Position numbers and translations under genes: made by a program
Assembly (NCBI GenBank): GCA_024222295.1
Contig: JAAEPF010000070.1
Coordinates: 1-64,000, forward strand
Length of the DNA stretch: 64,000 bases
Direction of reading: 5' to 3'
From: Actinomycetes bacterium
Lineage (GTDB): Bacteria; Actinomycetota; Acidimicrobiia; Acidimicrobiales; Microtrichaceae
The notes under the pieces: generated by a model
What the model saw: only the letters and a program-made list of their open reading frames with translations
The model's database searches: none
What the model was told of the DNA's origin: nothing
Shown here: positions 59,501 through 64,000 of the stretch, piece after piece
How positions within the stretch are numbered: the first letter of the stretch is position 1
How the letters are laid out: the number at the start of each line of letters is the position of its first letter

Positions 59501-62500
59501 GGTCATCGACGCGACGGTCCGCGCGGACCAACCCGTCCACTTGCTCGAGCAGGTGGATGGCCTCGACCGCGACGACGCCTGGCCGGGCTACTCCGGCCTC
59601 GTCGGCGATCGCCTTCACCGATGCCTCCCGCTTGGAGGTGGCCAACGGACGCTTCGGCGAGATGTACCCCTCGTCGTCGGCGGCGTCCTTGGCCGCCTTC
59701 TGCCAGTCCGACTGGAGCTCGTCCACCCACAGGATGCGCTTCCCGTCGACGATGTAGTCCTGGGCCCGGACATGGAAGAGCAGGTTGCGGACGCCGCCGT
59801 AGTGATCGCCGTAGTACCCATGGTGGTGGCCGCCGGCGGCCTCGTCGTCGGTCAGGACCCGGACCAGCAGCTCCCGGTAGTTCTCGCCCCCAGGAGAGAC
59901 CGCGCCCGCGTACTGGGGGCCATCCTGCGGCTTCGCTCCCACCGTGACCTCGAGGTCCCCCAGGGGGATGTCGGCGAAGGGTTGGGTCCCCGACTCCGTC
60001 TCGATGCCCTGAAGCCTCTTCGCCAGGTCGCCAGGCCGGTCGTAGGGACCGGCCAGGTCGTCGACGTAGGAACCGATCACCGGGACCAACCCGCGCAGCT
60101 GCTTCTCCATCGCGATGTGCTCGTCGCCGACGGACGACCTGCTGATGTCGTCGATGACTCCGCCGGCCTCGTGCGCCGGGGCGAAGATCTGCAGGTAGCC
60201 ACCCGTGGTCTCGCCCATGCCGTCGTCAGTCGCCCGCCGTGCCCACTCCCACCCCTCAGGGAGCCCGGTCACCTCCACCTTGGCCGTCGACAGTACGTCC
60301 TCGACGACGACGAGCTGGTGCGCGCTGACGTAGTCGGCGACCTCGCGCCCGGAGACCTTGTTGCCGTACTTGAGCCGGACGTCGACGCCCTTCTTGATGT
60401 CGTAGTTCGTGCCAACCTCGACGCCCAAGGCGCCGCTCAGGGAGTGCCCGGCTTCCATCTGTCGGTTCAGCGTCGCCCGGAAGAACTCGAACGCCTCCGG
60501 GCTCGGGTCCCTGGCGAGCTCAGCCGCCTTCTGCTGGAGGGTCTTGCCTCCGCCGGTCACCTTGACCCGCATCCGGTAGCCCTGCCTGTGCAGGATGTGG
60601 CCCTTCGGCACGATGGCCTCGACCACGCCCTCGAGCCCGTTGAAGACGACCGTGTCGCCCTCCTGGACCTCGCCCCGCGACCGCCCCTGCAGCCAGTCGT
60701 CGAGGTCCATCCAGTCGACCTCCTCGCGCTTGATGCCAGGCCGGAACTGGCGCTTGTCGCCGACGAGCGCCTCGATGAACTCCCCGCGCGTGTAGTCCTT
60801 CTTCGGCTTGAGCCGCGCCTTCAACTCCGCCCTGAGGGCGGGCGACTCCGTCTCTGTGAGGCGGTGCAGGATCTGCTTCCGGGTCCGCTTCCCTGGGACT
60901 CGCTCCATCTCGTCGCTGCCTTCCACCCGATCGAAGGCGACGAACTCCTGCTCCCGCGCCCACTCGAGGAGCTCCTCGGACACCGACTCCTTCTTCCCCT
61001 TCACCAACTTCGACCGGACGTGCTCGATGCTGTAGCGCCGGTCCGGCAGGAGGTCGCCCAAGGCGCGCTCCACCGCGGAGTAGAAGGGCCGGGCGGGCAC
61101 CTTCTGCTTCGATGCCATGAAGAGCGGCTGGCCCTCGTAGAGGACGCTCTCGACCATCTTGTCGGTGATGTCGATCGCCCAGACCTTGATGGGCTTGGAG
61201 CCCCACATCGCGAGGTCATCGGCCCCCTCGCGGGTCTCGGCTGCGTACAGCCGACGCCCGTACTCGTCGAGAACGATGAAGGGCTCGCCGTGCCCCCCCC
61301 AGTCCTGCGTGGTGAGCGCGGTCTGGATGAAGTTCGCCGCCGCCGTCTCGGGGTCGTTGACCGCCGCGGTGAGCTCGTCGATGGCGACCGTGTCGCCGTA
61401 GCCGTGGCCCTCGAGGCTGGCCCGCTGGGCCTCGTAGAGCGCCACGACCTTGTCGCGGTACTCCTCGCGGATCTGCCCGTGGATGACGTCGAGGTCCGGC
61501 TGCTGCGTCGGATGCGTCATCGACTGCCGCTGGAGCAGCTGCGTGAACCGACCGGCCATCTCGTGACCGAGCAACTCCCGCTTGTGCACCATGTCGGCCA
61601 TCAGCGCGGTCCCGCCTATGTAGGGCAGGAAGGGCACCCTGACATCGGGGTCCGACTCGAGGACAGTGCGCTTCGACGCCCCGACGGAGAGCTCGTCCGC
61701 CTCGACCTTCGTCCCCCACTTCTTGACGGTCTTGTTGAGGAACTTCGGGACCTGCTTGTCGTAGAGGTCGATGTACCCCTGCTTGTAGTCCTCGCCCCAG
61801 CGCTGGACCTGGACGTCGCTGTGGCTGATGGCGAGCCGGTCGTAGCCCTGCTCCACCGCCATGCGGAGCAACTTCTTCACCGCCAACTCGTGCCAGGAGG
61901 CCTTGTGCGGCGGCTCCGGCACGCGGGTCTCACGCCCCAGACCCTGGAGCTCGTCCCAAGCATCGACTCGCGGCACCAGCTCGCGAGCGTCGGCGATGGC
62001 CTTGTCCGCGTGGGCCTCGAGCCCCCACTCCGCGAACTGACTGCGGACCTTCGCCTCCCACGCCGCGTCCCAACGCGGACGGGGCGCCACCCGGTGGTAG
62101 GCACGTCGGCCCCGCCCCGCGTAAGCGTCCCCCCCGAAGAGGAGCAGCTGGGCCTGGTGGGTGACACCAGCCACGTTCATCGTCCGCATCAGGTCGGGCA
62201 TCTTCCCGATGGCTTCCCCGCCGTTCAGCGCCGTCCGCTCGAGCACATCTCGACGAGTCTCCTCGCCGTGCCGCGGACGGGCGCCGCGTTCCCGCACTGC
62301 CTTCTGCCAGTCCGACTGGAGCTCGTCCACGTAGAGGACGCGCCGGCCCTCGTCGTCGATGTAGTCCTTCACGCGCAGGTGGAAGAGCGTGTCCGGGTGC
62401 TGCTCGAAGTGCCCCCCGTCGAAGCCCGGCTTCTCGTCCATGGCAACGCCGAGCTCCCTCGAGCGCCCCATCTCCTCATTGGTGGCCGACTGGCGCCAGA

Positions 62501-64000
62501 AGCGGCCGTACTTCTTCCACAGCTCGCCCCGGTGCGCCTCGTAGGCGGCCCGTTCTGGAGTCTGGAGCCGCACGAGGATCTCGCGGTAGTTCTCACCGCC
62601 GGGCGACTGCATCGAGGCGTACTGCGGCCCGTCCGCCGTGTCCTCCGTCACCCGGATGGGCTCGACAGCCCGCGCCAGCGCGCGCACCCCTTCGACCTCA
62701 TCGGGCTCGACGGCGAAGGAATCCGGCTCCTCCGCCATCCGCTTGAGCATCTCCTTCGCGCTGGCGAGGGCGGCGGCGGCGGTGTCGTCGGCGGTGATCA
62801 CCTCGAGCCCGACGTCGAGCTCAGCCACGAAGCCCGCACGAGCGGAGGCCTCGGACACCGCCTGCGGAACCTCGTTGCTCGGTGCCGCGAGCACCCAGTA
62901 GCCGTAGCCCTCCTCGGTGGCGTAGTGGAAGCCCCACCCGGCCGGCATCCCCTCCGTCGCCGGCGGCTTGGTGTCGAGGACGTCGTCGAAGTAGATGGCC
63001 TTCCAGGCGTCGAGGTACTCGCGCACCTGCTTGCCCGTGACCTTGCCCTCGAGCTCGTCGAGCCACTCCGACAGCCCCAGCCAGTCGACCTCCTCCTTGC
63101 GGATGCCGGAACGGAACTTCCGGGTGTCCTGCTGCAGGATGCGCTTGATCTCGCGCTTGAGGAACTCCTTGCCGTAGCCGCCGTCCTTGCCGAGCTCGCT
63201 GTCGCGGAAGCGCTGCTTCAGCGCCGTCGCCGCGGCTGGCTCCAGCTTGGCGTCGTCGATCCACGACTCCACCTCCCTGAGCTCCACCCGGTGGGTCGCG
63301 TCCACGTACTCTTCGACGGACTCGTAGCCGACTCGAGTCAGGTCCAGGTTCGGGTCGCGATGCATCGCCTCGGCAGCTTCGGCCTTGGACACGGCGAACC
63401 GCCTGTCGAGGACCTCCTCCTGCAGCCCCCACGGCGCGTGGTCCTTCTCGCCACTGTAGAGCCGCTCGCGGATGGCCTGCGGGGTGTAGGAGCGGTCGTC
63501 CTTCATCCAGTCCAGCGCCCGCTCGACGGTGGAGAAGAAGGTCGGCGCCGACTTGCGCTCGAGGTCGGCGCGGAGCGCCCCCGGCTGCGGCTGGTCCGCG
63601 TCACCGGCGATGCGAAGCCGCAGCGCACGGAGGACGTCGGCGTGCGAGGGGCCTGCACCCTGATCCTCGAGCAGCCGGGCCAGCGCCTCGACCACGCCCA
63701 GGTAGACCGCGCCGTCGCCGCGCCGGAGCCGACCCACGCTCTCCGCCTGGTCGAGGGCTGCGCGGAAGGCCTGGTACTCAGGCTCCTGCCGGAAGGCGAT
63801 GTCCTGCGCGGTGCCGTTCTGCAGCACCTCGCTGGCCTTCTCGAGGTTCCGGACCGCGAGCCACGCGGCGTGCCGCCTGGAGGCCTCAGCCGCCTGGTTG
63901 AAGGTGACCGGGTTCCCTTCTGCGTCCTCCACCCCGAGCTTCTCGAAGGCCGTCTGGACCGACTGGCGGGCGGATGGATGGATGCTGTCCAGCCAGCTCT
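43515..64000 (-). CDS. giant polyvalent virion-injected protein, continuous frame, 5' end outside the window
   Basis: One frame stays open from TAG at 43515 to the window edge, over 6,800 codons. GTG 63932 is not the start because the natural sequence (SWLDSIHPSARQSVQTAFEK) continues upstream. Domains in order: three tandem copies of a polyvalent-protein module (about 63560-55690), a helical linker, a JAMM-like THNHPRESGPSYPD (about 54010-54050), ART-like LIVLFHGTAMDVDVFKPSTR (about 53340), a second ART-like FRRWFGESKVVDEEGEPAVY (about 52080), a block with GYYKSFGFVETERLTWD (about 50190), zincin DTLFHEAGHLLEYLL (about 47565) and an LPD38-like end (FERKYVRQLVMFYSYMRRN, about 44340). Phage polyvalent proteins are packaged and injected to act on the host. 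Two stretches (near 53550-53650 and 50510-50870) lose protein-like composition in this frame, so it may be three genes. Confidence 0.7.
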   Translation of the reverse strand, partial: SWLDSIHPSARQSVQTAFEKLGVEDAEGNPVTFNQAAEASRRHAAWLAVRNLEKASEVLQNGTAQDIAFRQEPEYQAFRAALDQAESVGRLRRGDGAVYLGVVEALARLLEDQGAGPSHADVLRALRLRIAGDADQPQPGALRADLERKSAPTFFSTVERALDWMKDDRSYTPQAIRERLYSGEKDHAPWGLQEEVLDRRFAVSKAEAAEAMHRDPNLDLTRVGYESVEEYVDATHRVELREVESWIDDAKLEPAAATALKQRFRDSELGKDGGYGKEFLKREIKRILQQDTRKFRSGIRKEEVDWLGLSEWLDELEGKVTGKQVREYLDAWKAIYFDDVLDTKPPATEGMPAGWGFHYATEEGYGYWVLAAPSNEVPQAVSEASARAGFVAELDVGLEVITADDTAAAALASAKEMLKRMAEEPDSFAVEPDEVEGVRALARAVEPIRVTEDTADGPQYASMQSPGGENYREILVRLQTPERAAYEAHRGELWKKYGRFWRQSATNEEMGRSRELGVAMDEKPGFDGGHFEQHPDTLFHLRVKDYIDDEGRRVLYVDELQSDWQKAVRERGARPRHGEETRRDVLERTALNGGEAIGKMPDLMRTMNVAGVTHQAQLLLFGGDAYAGRGRRAYHRVAPRPRWDAAWEAKVRSQFAEWGLEAHADKAIADARELVPRVDAWDELQGLGRETRVPEPPHKASWHELAVKKLLRMAVEQGYDRLAISHSDVQVQRWGEDYKQGYIDLYDKQVPKFLNKTVKKWGTKVEADELSVGASKRTVLESDPDVRVPFLPYIGGTALMADMVHKRELLGHEMAGRFTQLLQRQSMTHPTQQPDLDVIHGQIREEYRDKVVALYEAQRASLEGHGYGDTVAIDELTAAVNDPETAAANFIQTALTTQDWGGHGEPFIVLDEYGRRLYAAETREGADDLAMWGSKPIKVWAIDITDKMVESVLYEGQPLFMASKQKVPARPFYSAVERALGDLLPDRRYSIEHVRSKLVKGKKESVSEELLEWAREQEFVAFDRVEGSDEMERVPGKRTRKQILHRLTETESPALRAELKARLKPKKDYTRGEFIEALVGDKRQFRPGIKREEVDWMDLDDWLQGRSRGEVQEGDTVVFNGLEGVVEAIVPKGHILHRQGYRMRVKVTGGGKTLQQKAAELARDPSPEAFEFFRATLNRQMEAGHSLSGALGVEVGTNYDIKKGVDVRLKYGNKVSGREVADYVSAHQLVVVEDVLSTAKVEVTGLPEGWEWARRATDDGMGETTGGYLQIFAPAHEAGGVIDDISRSSVGDEHIAMEKQLRGLVPVIGSYVDDLAGPYDRPGDLAKRLQGIETESGTQPFADIPLGDLEVTVGAKPQDGPQYAGAVSPGGENYRELLVRVLTDDEAAGGHHHGYYGDHYGGVRNLLFHVRAQDYIVDGKRILWVDELQSDWQKAAKDAADDEGYISPKRPLATSKREASVKAIADEAGVARPGVVAVEAIHLLEQVDGLVRADRRVDDQRVQKVHRALGELVRVADSEIGLRPFHEFGTGPEDWRGHAEELLLEAFENEVLAQEAMAILEAQVPAVQRANSVSMGDRASRSAPPGELLPSRWHELAVKKVLHRAAVEGYDEVRFSGSEVQTQRWGEDYKQGYINLYDKQVPRYAAKYGKKWGVKVTSETFTLDQESGGYHIVDNRTLPRLPSVGAEQRGRHHAQLLAAKVRLNFPDDPAGAAAHYGGEIDALYKRVERSMLDEISVIEGYGVSDPNNATWKRRRRLLSDEIDILNDFGGDGFTFPPNSGRKFTLVEAFIENAYNYGELDRWADVHHSNRRPWTIFSEERLATVRRLPSKEDAEGSLQQLAGPRELRGWVVPITDKMRESITTEGQPLFSAPGRQRAKPFYSGVRRALEPIKPERSYSFEYVRALLYKGKGAKKQYRPGVRKDEVDWLGIDTFLDYHKELGQKKVRGEDLLWFVGANQPRAREITLGPKWDDASVMDESAPWASHSMPGGENYRMFVLRAEPILDSRNGMLPADQARFREMEKELDEARLALSRGTHKHREEALKARGLEGAEDHYIGGRFVEPGKIQIDDPFGRRSTRVVEVEGLEPTVPDSRDPDAPTYVVGHQVHVRAYRTGPGKYFLLEHYEKTPEGAAARARWDKAYEVGAQFFDEAEARAAAAGVRSLGKFMGSVGHTRNPNALFHVRTKDFIDTDGKRVLLIDEVQSDWHQQGRKKGYSGPEAVAAKAQLDALRAERLELQNEILAIQGQADPDMQGRLREIDGLIDEQREKAFPVPNAPFRDGVWWQFALKQMLRKAAEGNYDRVSITPGVFHAERYDLGGHVRRIWWNPRAGMFYAEPLQGGMITLRDANGRPASPENLSEFINQEPADRLRAKMEAAKTSMEGAAQGHPRISWDEEADAYVVVRGDGTTVSDGMGYDEHFEDSGMALEALDELLEFEDLPRRPVLSPLANRLLEEMAESVNEHADVTTEAVATYFDNNWDFWRAQNIEEAQLFNGLSEAQATANADGIGAELEDHFAWMRRHRAESTFPAVTADVEIRGDDLKVSPKGYTGFYDKMLPKWLNKYTKKWGTKTKPTVLKHGQKAAPAGELQVRGQLGNGMYTLHGNTAHELELIAERSREVARDSNEAVNLSGQALEELEKAVLDGNDPDGDVERYLDRYADGHSAGTDEWSEAIWSHLTDIWDEFTGIVDEGRSVRWHDDTWSVFRDEERIGFTVETEVEAREELRQLQEGLEVQESPDVTVWSVDITDKMRESVLYDGQSLWHKDEAGTVRGGFQVLQGEKAKPALTPVQEDALVAFLERTDELDDGEPGHVEEWLRFGREDAAGMFDALGRDIWRLDWDDALFDEVEDLTAELGRREGLDPDGEDDLWEALREKTRKVVERDARGRLLSEISDIQALRVAPAPPRLVEAGGASRYKGAPWADHAYGARGALLRQGARSLADELDVAIEKHDLGAIDAMVDRVLREEWFGLTKEEASELLVASIKRRGVDIDGLSHEAAWDLQLDWMMLNDAWFRSSLTQPLMELRETMARYRPAEVGTVETVRGEAQRWLKQEGSSYYDADAPEYRQHLARGAAHRSAPGLPPEYLGQPGWLREEARLIEETGFDARARIREEEGRHASTTPAEMVRRHDEGELDLPAPLEKFFRQWDAWSRKSDELRREGSDRFGGYAISRADDGFTIGMEGSGLGDRARPLEAFIRRTYPNVEVDYLSSGKVRVRLTETEPSWVPTRKGPPPEPSLPGRETKAPIDESPDTVGGVHFSMGLAEAEDAIRSQTNEVLVAYDPAGGQVGRVQGTRSNVPFSEALHNALQEIKALLTHNHPRESGPSYPDTLTAITYGLSEMRATMPGGGHWRLIAPPDGWPLAWVTKDIRRPNMRLDAELEVLFDSILDGATDRMDARVASPPPDAPEPPDGYPHGYDHDTWVRFQRDAAIKNLNEWLEERAPGAVVYDVQGRGLQGPERAPAAEGRGAAGRPDPAVRPEEVEPLPENVIFLKGGGREWGALPLEDAVAWVDANMDPARVLGSHELMALDSWSGDTILRKDDGSLIVLFHGTAMDVDVFKPSTRGFFGPGTYLSTNPTDASHYARSDGKRATRDTLVDGDGEDPWATARPAAPNVMPLYARLENPLHSYRVPSGGFVADAIKNVQALLEEYPDGVDEVLQRRGRDKTRKWTHEELKKAVDYTTEVLESIPEMVERGENWVSQAFQYRDRHYDPSSQGMSAPRVVVHDALYKAGIDNDYDGIFVARHDRGADHVVVWSQNQVKSAIGNKGTYSRTDDAILEAGGRAYRPLAEQKRQLRSLLDEAGWPDAASKARADELFQVLANARDMAKIDQAGRELQRLAGKTGERRSESLLLKDAIYDLQRRRAPRHEGVGDAPGTRPYGAVDEPVDELDFSMLESGGDKPYGLSEVLQSVAAQLGVDIADLSPADVEASYNRSGLDAPETLERALRAMVSPGRERGAFRRWFGESKVVDEEGEPAVYWKAMIGEVPHVGVDGVELTFASSSRDVAENFASINGEGWASPGASGAPPGVDVRPRAIQQVYVHAEKPFDFRNATDREWLIREMSTPEAVAAYNAETRSYGDKYAYQARDIQAGIEEGTYQVLEMKYVIDLIRDRGYDAIYVRESAGTPINIGVFNPNQFKSVDNVGTWSGRNIFEQGADSLYSPVTARVGMTAYRGEYPDLVRYNEDYKAAIKKGDTEAAEAAKRRYYDLWEPQLREALKRAGVEATVRQSVGGWMDDPLELGVFVEFRGASQTEVEGMLASFGQGFNQGGMLFRHVGDVLEQPTPDASGRAPTMNLNLGQEVTKSLVDKLAKTMAKSGLGWTIDVEKGTISIAHTPEWGAPAADVFIEKANVVAHMVAKVVKKQYGVDVATVWTRESITVAEPEARTTGGHRVPAYYELVEAWRPGLRPREGVGAGRGDGAGPEPVRPVAPAEDPEGRGPGAELRDGGAGPEAAGDLRRGAPGEVDGGAPAAARGPVGGGALGASRRPVGTGEVEVPRGFRSAEPAEFLAARAEHTRDEHLAMLSPLEEGDLAGRRAYLSDDGQVGFVLDAENDLQNVFSGRTGGGVEALFSAIEMGAASLDCFDGFLPGYYKSFGFVETERLTWDDQYAPAGWNYDKFRRPDVVMMRWEGGNRASVRDRWQKGEPLPAGATPFGMGRHVDRPGARPQAVAAKKMKAELVEARKAGSMSPVAFDEAMKRLRLDDSSALVEETFTVSTPFGDAAVSLVRTDGYKALIPGGFDGDWSYPDFDYNQRRPIWFDLPLDPENLPHRKWVPASKSPTGERLEGLHQGLLDFKDRDAALRRIWSEAGVPKEAIDGALKADGKDVPAKVKEAFAAVREAQEDLRISLFQKHERSMGLSRHRPEPAHTPDGLPTAEYAERMGLHAIELASQYLFAMLSPQLNIVKNQVVGSIAAVRSRAELSALTDKARPLLKELEREFDRLSGELEGKPLATAKRKAWQRFSQQSAAMLGFAVTLPQAARISGESLPKKGGRWPRAQAERITGLTWDDLRAINRAQYEKDLAKAQKAAYAADKVVEDLPEGASAADVKEAGDAKLEAWAEVDRVEQSLNTVPAPQMEEGFALQGMGDPGFVIEMLVKVDEDLRAFEDGKRERLFFEPHPDEPWGSYMTRLTSNLRGMAPKIAAFAGLGVDLERATWIPVDIYMLREYGHKVAGSKQALSALQKIWYAKWQAGEGHRQSGGNKKGWDYNQKNGRGADRTWEEELQRRSKISYRRYLKSEGVVDWTEHLRDMVTPKAVTLPSEGRLQVTLKQIASARRKLRQAETPKSAISAMQKVHRLERQRLAQQYVDIWRKQHPDVDLGSVLPTKPNGKYILQVPTNGYLEVIAAIKRDPAVKSGRLGEGATMWLRWDETRKVHEPEPVVAPGTFLMPSTRARMERVDAELKEAGAYAEPRHTKRPGQRPYIETVDEAAEPQGLYATSPAGEVEGTFHIEQAAQLVITLFREGNLDTLFHEAGHLLEYLLGPQHYQELVRNFEHISAREADAVWADVQSGVDDATAAQRHGLQHDPANGINDVDSVRVRRSRGGTGAVLTTRGREQAAESLRWYLRLKTAPDGRLQRVFDRTLVGLQQAWMRVRRGVAPMLRQQPPSWSRMDPAESGRPAVGPVDAATKPEEVPKPLLSPEMTLYWDRLLRPDLAAYQEAVVTVSGDPEVRGRMQGVTVSPSRAVRIEEGRPRSAGVRQEAARAEYRPEVLMQELGLQAGDQIGATELLREVMANAAVQKFREVWGGEETQRLTTRTVVPKSRVRAIHDEVVGSFQAHIGLSPSELAARADAQLGDVRLNPLEQGLLRNLAHEVAREPMGNPVPDRLLDPTEDLTYVRLDEINALQEAAIDVAAGVGGHRSRRGEAVPHTVMRAFMRTLNQAAERLAAQGDGEGLLDEVAAPLAGAVLEAKAALESRFIVTDETAGYLDPGLRELVDTHLRGLEESHYRLLRLLRDARENGHASLRAGMTYVVGQLSPPVDPSLAGVLLAYRQWFRGTETMSAWAMLDTGTIAALRRLLMQGHGMTPLESRSLAYLDSMRGPNRPITADEAVQIGESIANISDGIERRWSTVKRRAQEITIAAGGQVSDPDIDLSGSAAVERYELFYRGQWEHIWDRVNQARGRHAHRRFDKGQAATEMVLRMMVNEQLGELSRALAEHGLDVVGHARDTAVGERRVPGSERAPLGTQDREAFRERTLFYINQIIQWEDKPQFARGTKRATYLPDAPQTAGKPFPEAEAQAASDAGWPRDELRNVHDMLAYREAWRILESAGFKYGKGKWVDHEFPDGSKALLPDMVIKQIDEATDLQAALGKAYAPKAHKPLRDVWEETSGAGDIVQQLFLNGYSPSAAIRMGITTGLLLPNPGYWVNNTFGAILQTYGGSGFGALSLAGYGGTPLEKLQRVRHHHGIVRAVTTRMWGEGQWRATGSGVLVTPDGRMYTADMIAADALRYGLNSSFVKNETIRGIAREIRDQYPEGWRYLMHHPQLWQKTLVESATAIDNYFRVSVYVDGLLQGKSPAEAAEGARLALYDYGQLTEFERKYVRQLVMFYSYMRRNHALWWDVLLTNPSRALGQLRLLHGTAKWAMEPEDEQLAAPAIYEDRGWWGSRDAEEWTRKWRVGWAWPPVPIADWVSTAADLHDSVVYLDEDAMKMTGSRLTPWAQMPITMIGGVDIFRMRDLESADNIPWWLMELDTMGGGHLHYVFDVGVAYEDDPLRRHYRGLPYRYVAGAQGEHEFGGRAWWLFTSMTPLPVAGGRSQDTITKALRMWRPRPGISRGEETWGFTGAVKPVLLDDPTEAGLREMGMQEADIIRQTMEMEIQ
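47540..47600 (-). other. HEAGH zincin motif within the giant protein
   Basis: NLDTLFHEAGHLLEYLLGPQ contains HExxH. Glu residues follow within 25 residues. It predicts a metallopeptidase domain of the type found in phage polyvalent proteins. Confidence 0.5.
50504..50812 (-). CDS. 102-aa reading nested in the giant frame (+1): own gene or C-terminus of segment B
   Basis: GTG 50812 has GGGAGGG 5 nt upstream. The product (SLRTTSWWKPGDPVYDLAKE, LPRIPKDEVLGRSFVTVAPG, EELRAKWTEELRQQHGDQW) is protein-like while the giant frame here is Gly/Ala/Arg-rich. The same frame is also protein-like upstream of the GTG (SLWLNLKPEPREGIV), which favours a frameshifted C-terminus over a separate gene. An operator-like GTAGCCACGTCTAC lies at 50875-50888. 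Confidence 0.5.
   Translation of the reverse strand: MSLRTTSWWKPGDPVYDLAKELGLVEEMEQDPNPFDLSHLPRIPKDEVLGRSFVTVAPGRKRPEISDEELRAKWTEELRQQHGDQWVEEHSGLLDAQWELVK
50875..50888. promoter_or_regulatory. operator-like 14-mer inside the giant frame
   Basis: GTAGCCACGTCTAC, identical to the early-operator pattern, followed on the minus strand by TATGGA. It lies exactly where the coding signal changes frame, upstream of the nested 102-aa reading. No good -35 is present. Confidence 0.4.
53546..64000 (-). other. segment A of the giant frame: triplicated module and JAMM-like domain
   Basis: Copies 1-3 lie at about 61100-63560, 58380-61110 and 55690-58380. Each has FYSxVxRAL, GI(R/K)xEVDWL, GGENYRE, FHVRxxDxI...LxVDELQSDW, WHELAVKKxL...GYDxxxxS, QRWGEDYKQGY or GFYDKMLPKWLNKY, and (I/V)TDKMxESxxxxGQ. 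The natural C-terminus appears to be YRDEDFRDRNELLRPKDGVL followed by LDDRIPRYVPKK and TAG 53546, reached only by a +1 shift near 53650. Confidence 0.5.
53995..54080 (-). other. JAMM/JAB-like motif within the giant protein
   Basis: KALLTHNHPRESGPSYPDTL: HxHP with S-x-x-D five residues later, close to the zinc-binding JAMM signature, preceded by a helix with Glu (HNALQEIKALL) and followed by a strand and GW as in phage MuF-linked JAB-like domains. Activity not proven. Confidence 0.4.

Noticed and set aside
1..64000. CRISPR arrays, insertion sequences, transposases or integrase/attachment sites
   Set aside because: No regularly spaced direct repeats and no transposase or integrase motifs were seen. 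The iterons at 12645-13084 are too short and irregular for a CRISPR array.

Overview
The window is a GC-rich stretch of a tailed double-stranded DNA bacteriophage genome (Caudoviricetes-like). Support for this comes from a large terminase, a portal protein, a RecT/YqaJ recombination pair, a RecU-type resolvase, a DnaG-type primase, an SF2 helicase, DNA methyltransferases, a lysis-like cassette and a very large 'polyvalent' injected-protein gene. Genes are tightly packed, with ATGA, GTGA, TAGTG and TGATG stop-start overlaps almost everywhere. The host cannot be named. Several TAnnnT boxes lie exactly 6 nt before an ATG, which suggests leaderless mRNAs, and the other promoters are sigma70-like.

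Layout. 1-2266 (+): end of a small-gene cluster, finishing with an RNA ligase. 2227-10670 (mostly -): head and packaging module with portal (3496-5907), terminase (6636-8252) and unassigned structural or accessory genes, interrupted by two tandem 119-aa paralogues on the + strand. 10729-11484 (+): RecU-like resolvase. 12561-13081: a gene-free region with 13 copies of TGATCCA/TGGATCA, two perfect DnaA boxes and a 12-bp inverted repeat; this is the best origin candidate. 13082-23609 (-): a long translationally coupled early module with queC, dpdA (predicted 7-deazaguanine DNA modification), a DnaQ-like exonuclease, a PP-loop enzyme, a macro domain protein and a ComM-like AAA+ protein. 23678-28335 (-): DUF927-like ATPase, primase and SF2 helicase. 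28610-33394 (+): small early genes, a GNAT-like protein and a cytosine-C5 methyltransferase. 33391-35468 (-): small genes and a Dam-like methyltransferase. 35576-39165 (+): exonuclease, RecT, structural proteins and a possible NlpC/P60 lysin. 39054-42871 (-): small membrane and tail-type proteins. 43515 to the window edge (-): one continuous reading frame of more than 6,800 codons holding three tandem copies of a polyvalent-protein module, a JAMM-like motif, two ADP-ribosyltransferase-like domains, a HEAGH zincin motif and an LPD38-like end.

Regulation. Early promoters share a palindromic 14-mer (consensus GTAGACAYGTCTAC) laid over a -35 box with a 17-bp spacer, often as pairs 22-23 bp apart. 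This looks like one phage repressor/activator regulon. Many genes behind these promoters have a strong Shine-Dalgarno sequence but no AUG/GUG/UUG at the right place. They instead show CTG (nine genes), ATC (two) or TTC (two), a consistent and unusual non-AUG initiation pattern. Two places in the giant frame look like +1 frameshifts at gene junctions, so the single giant frame may be three genes.
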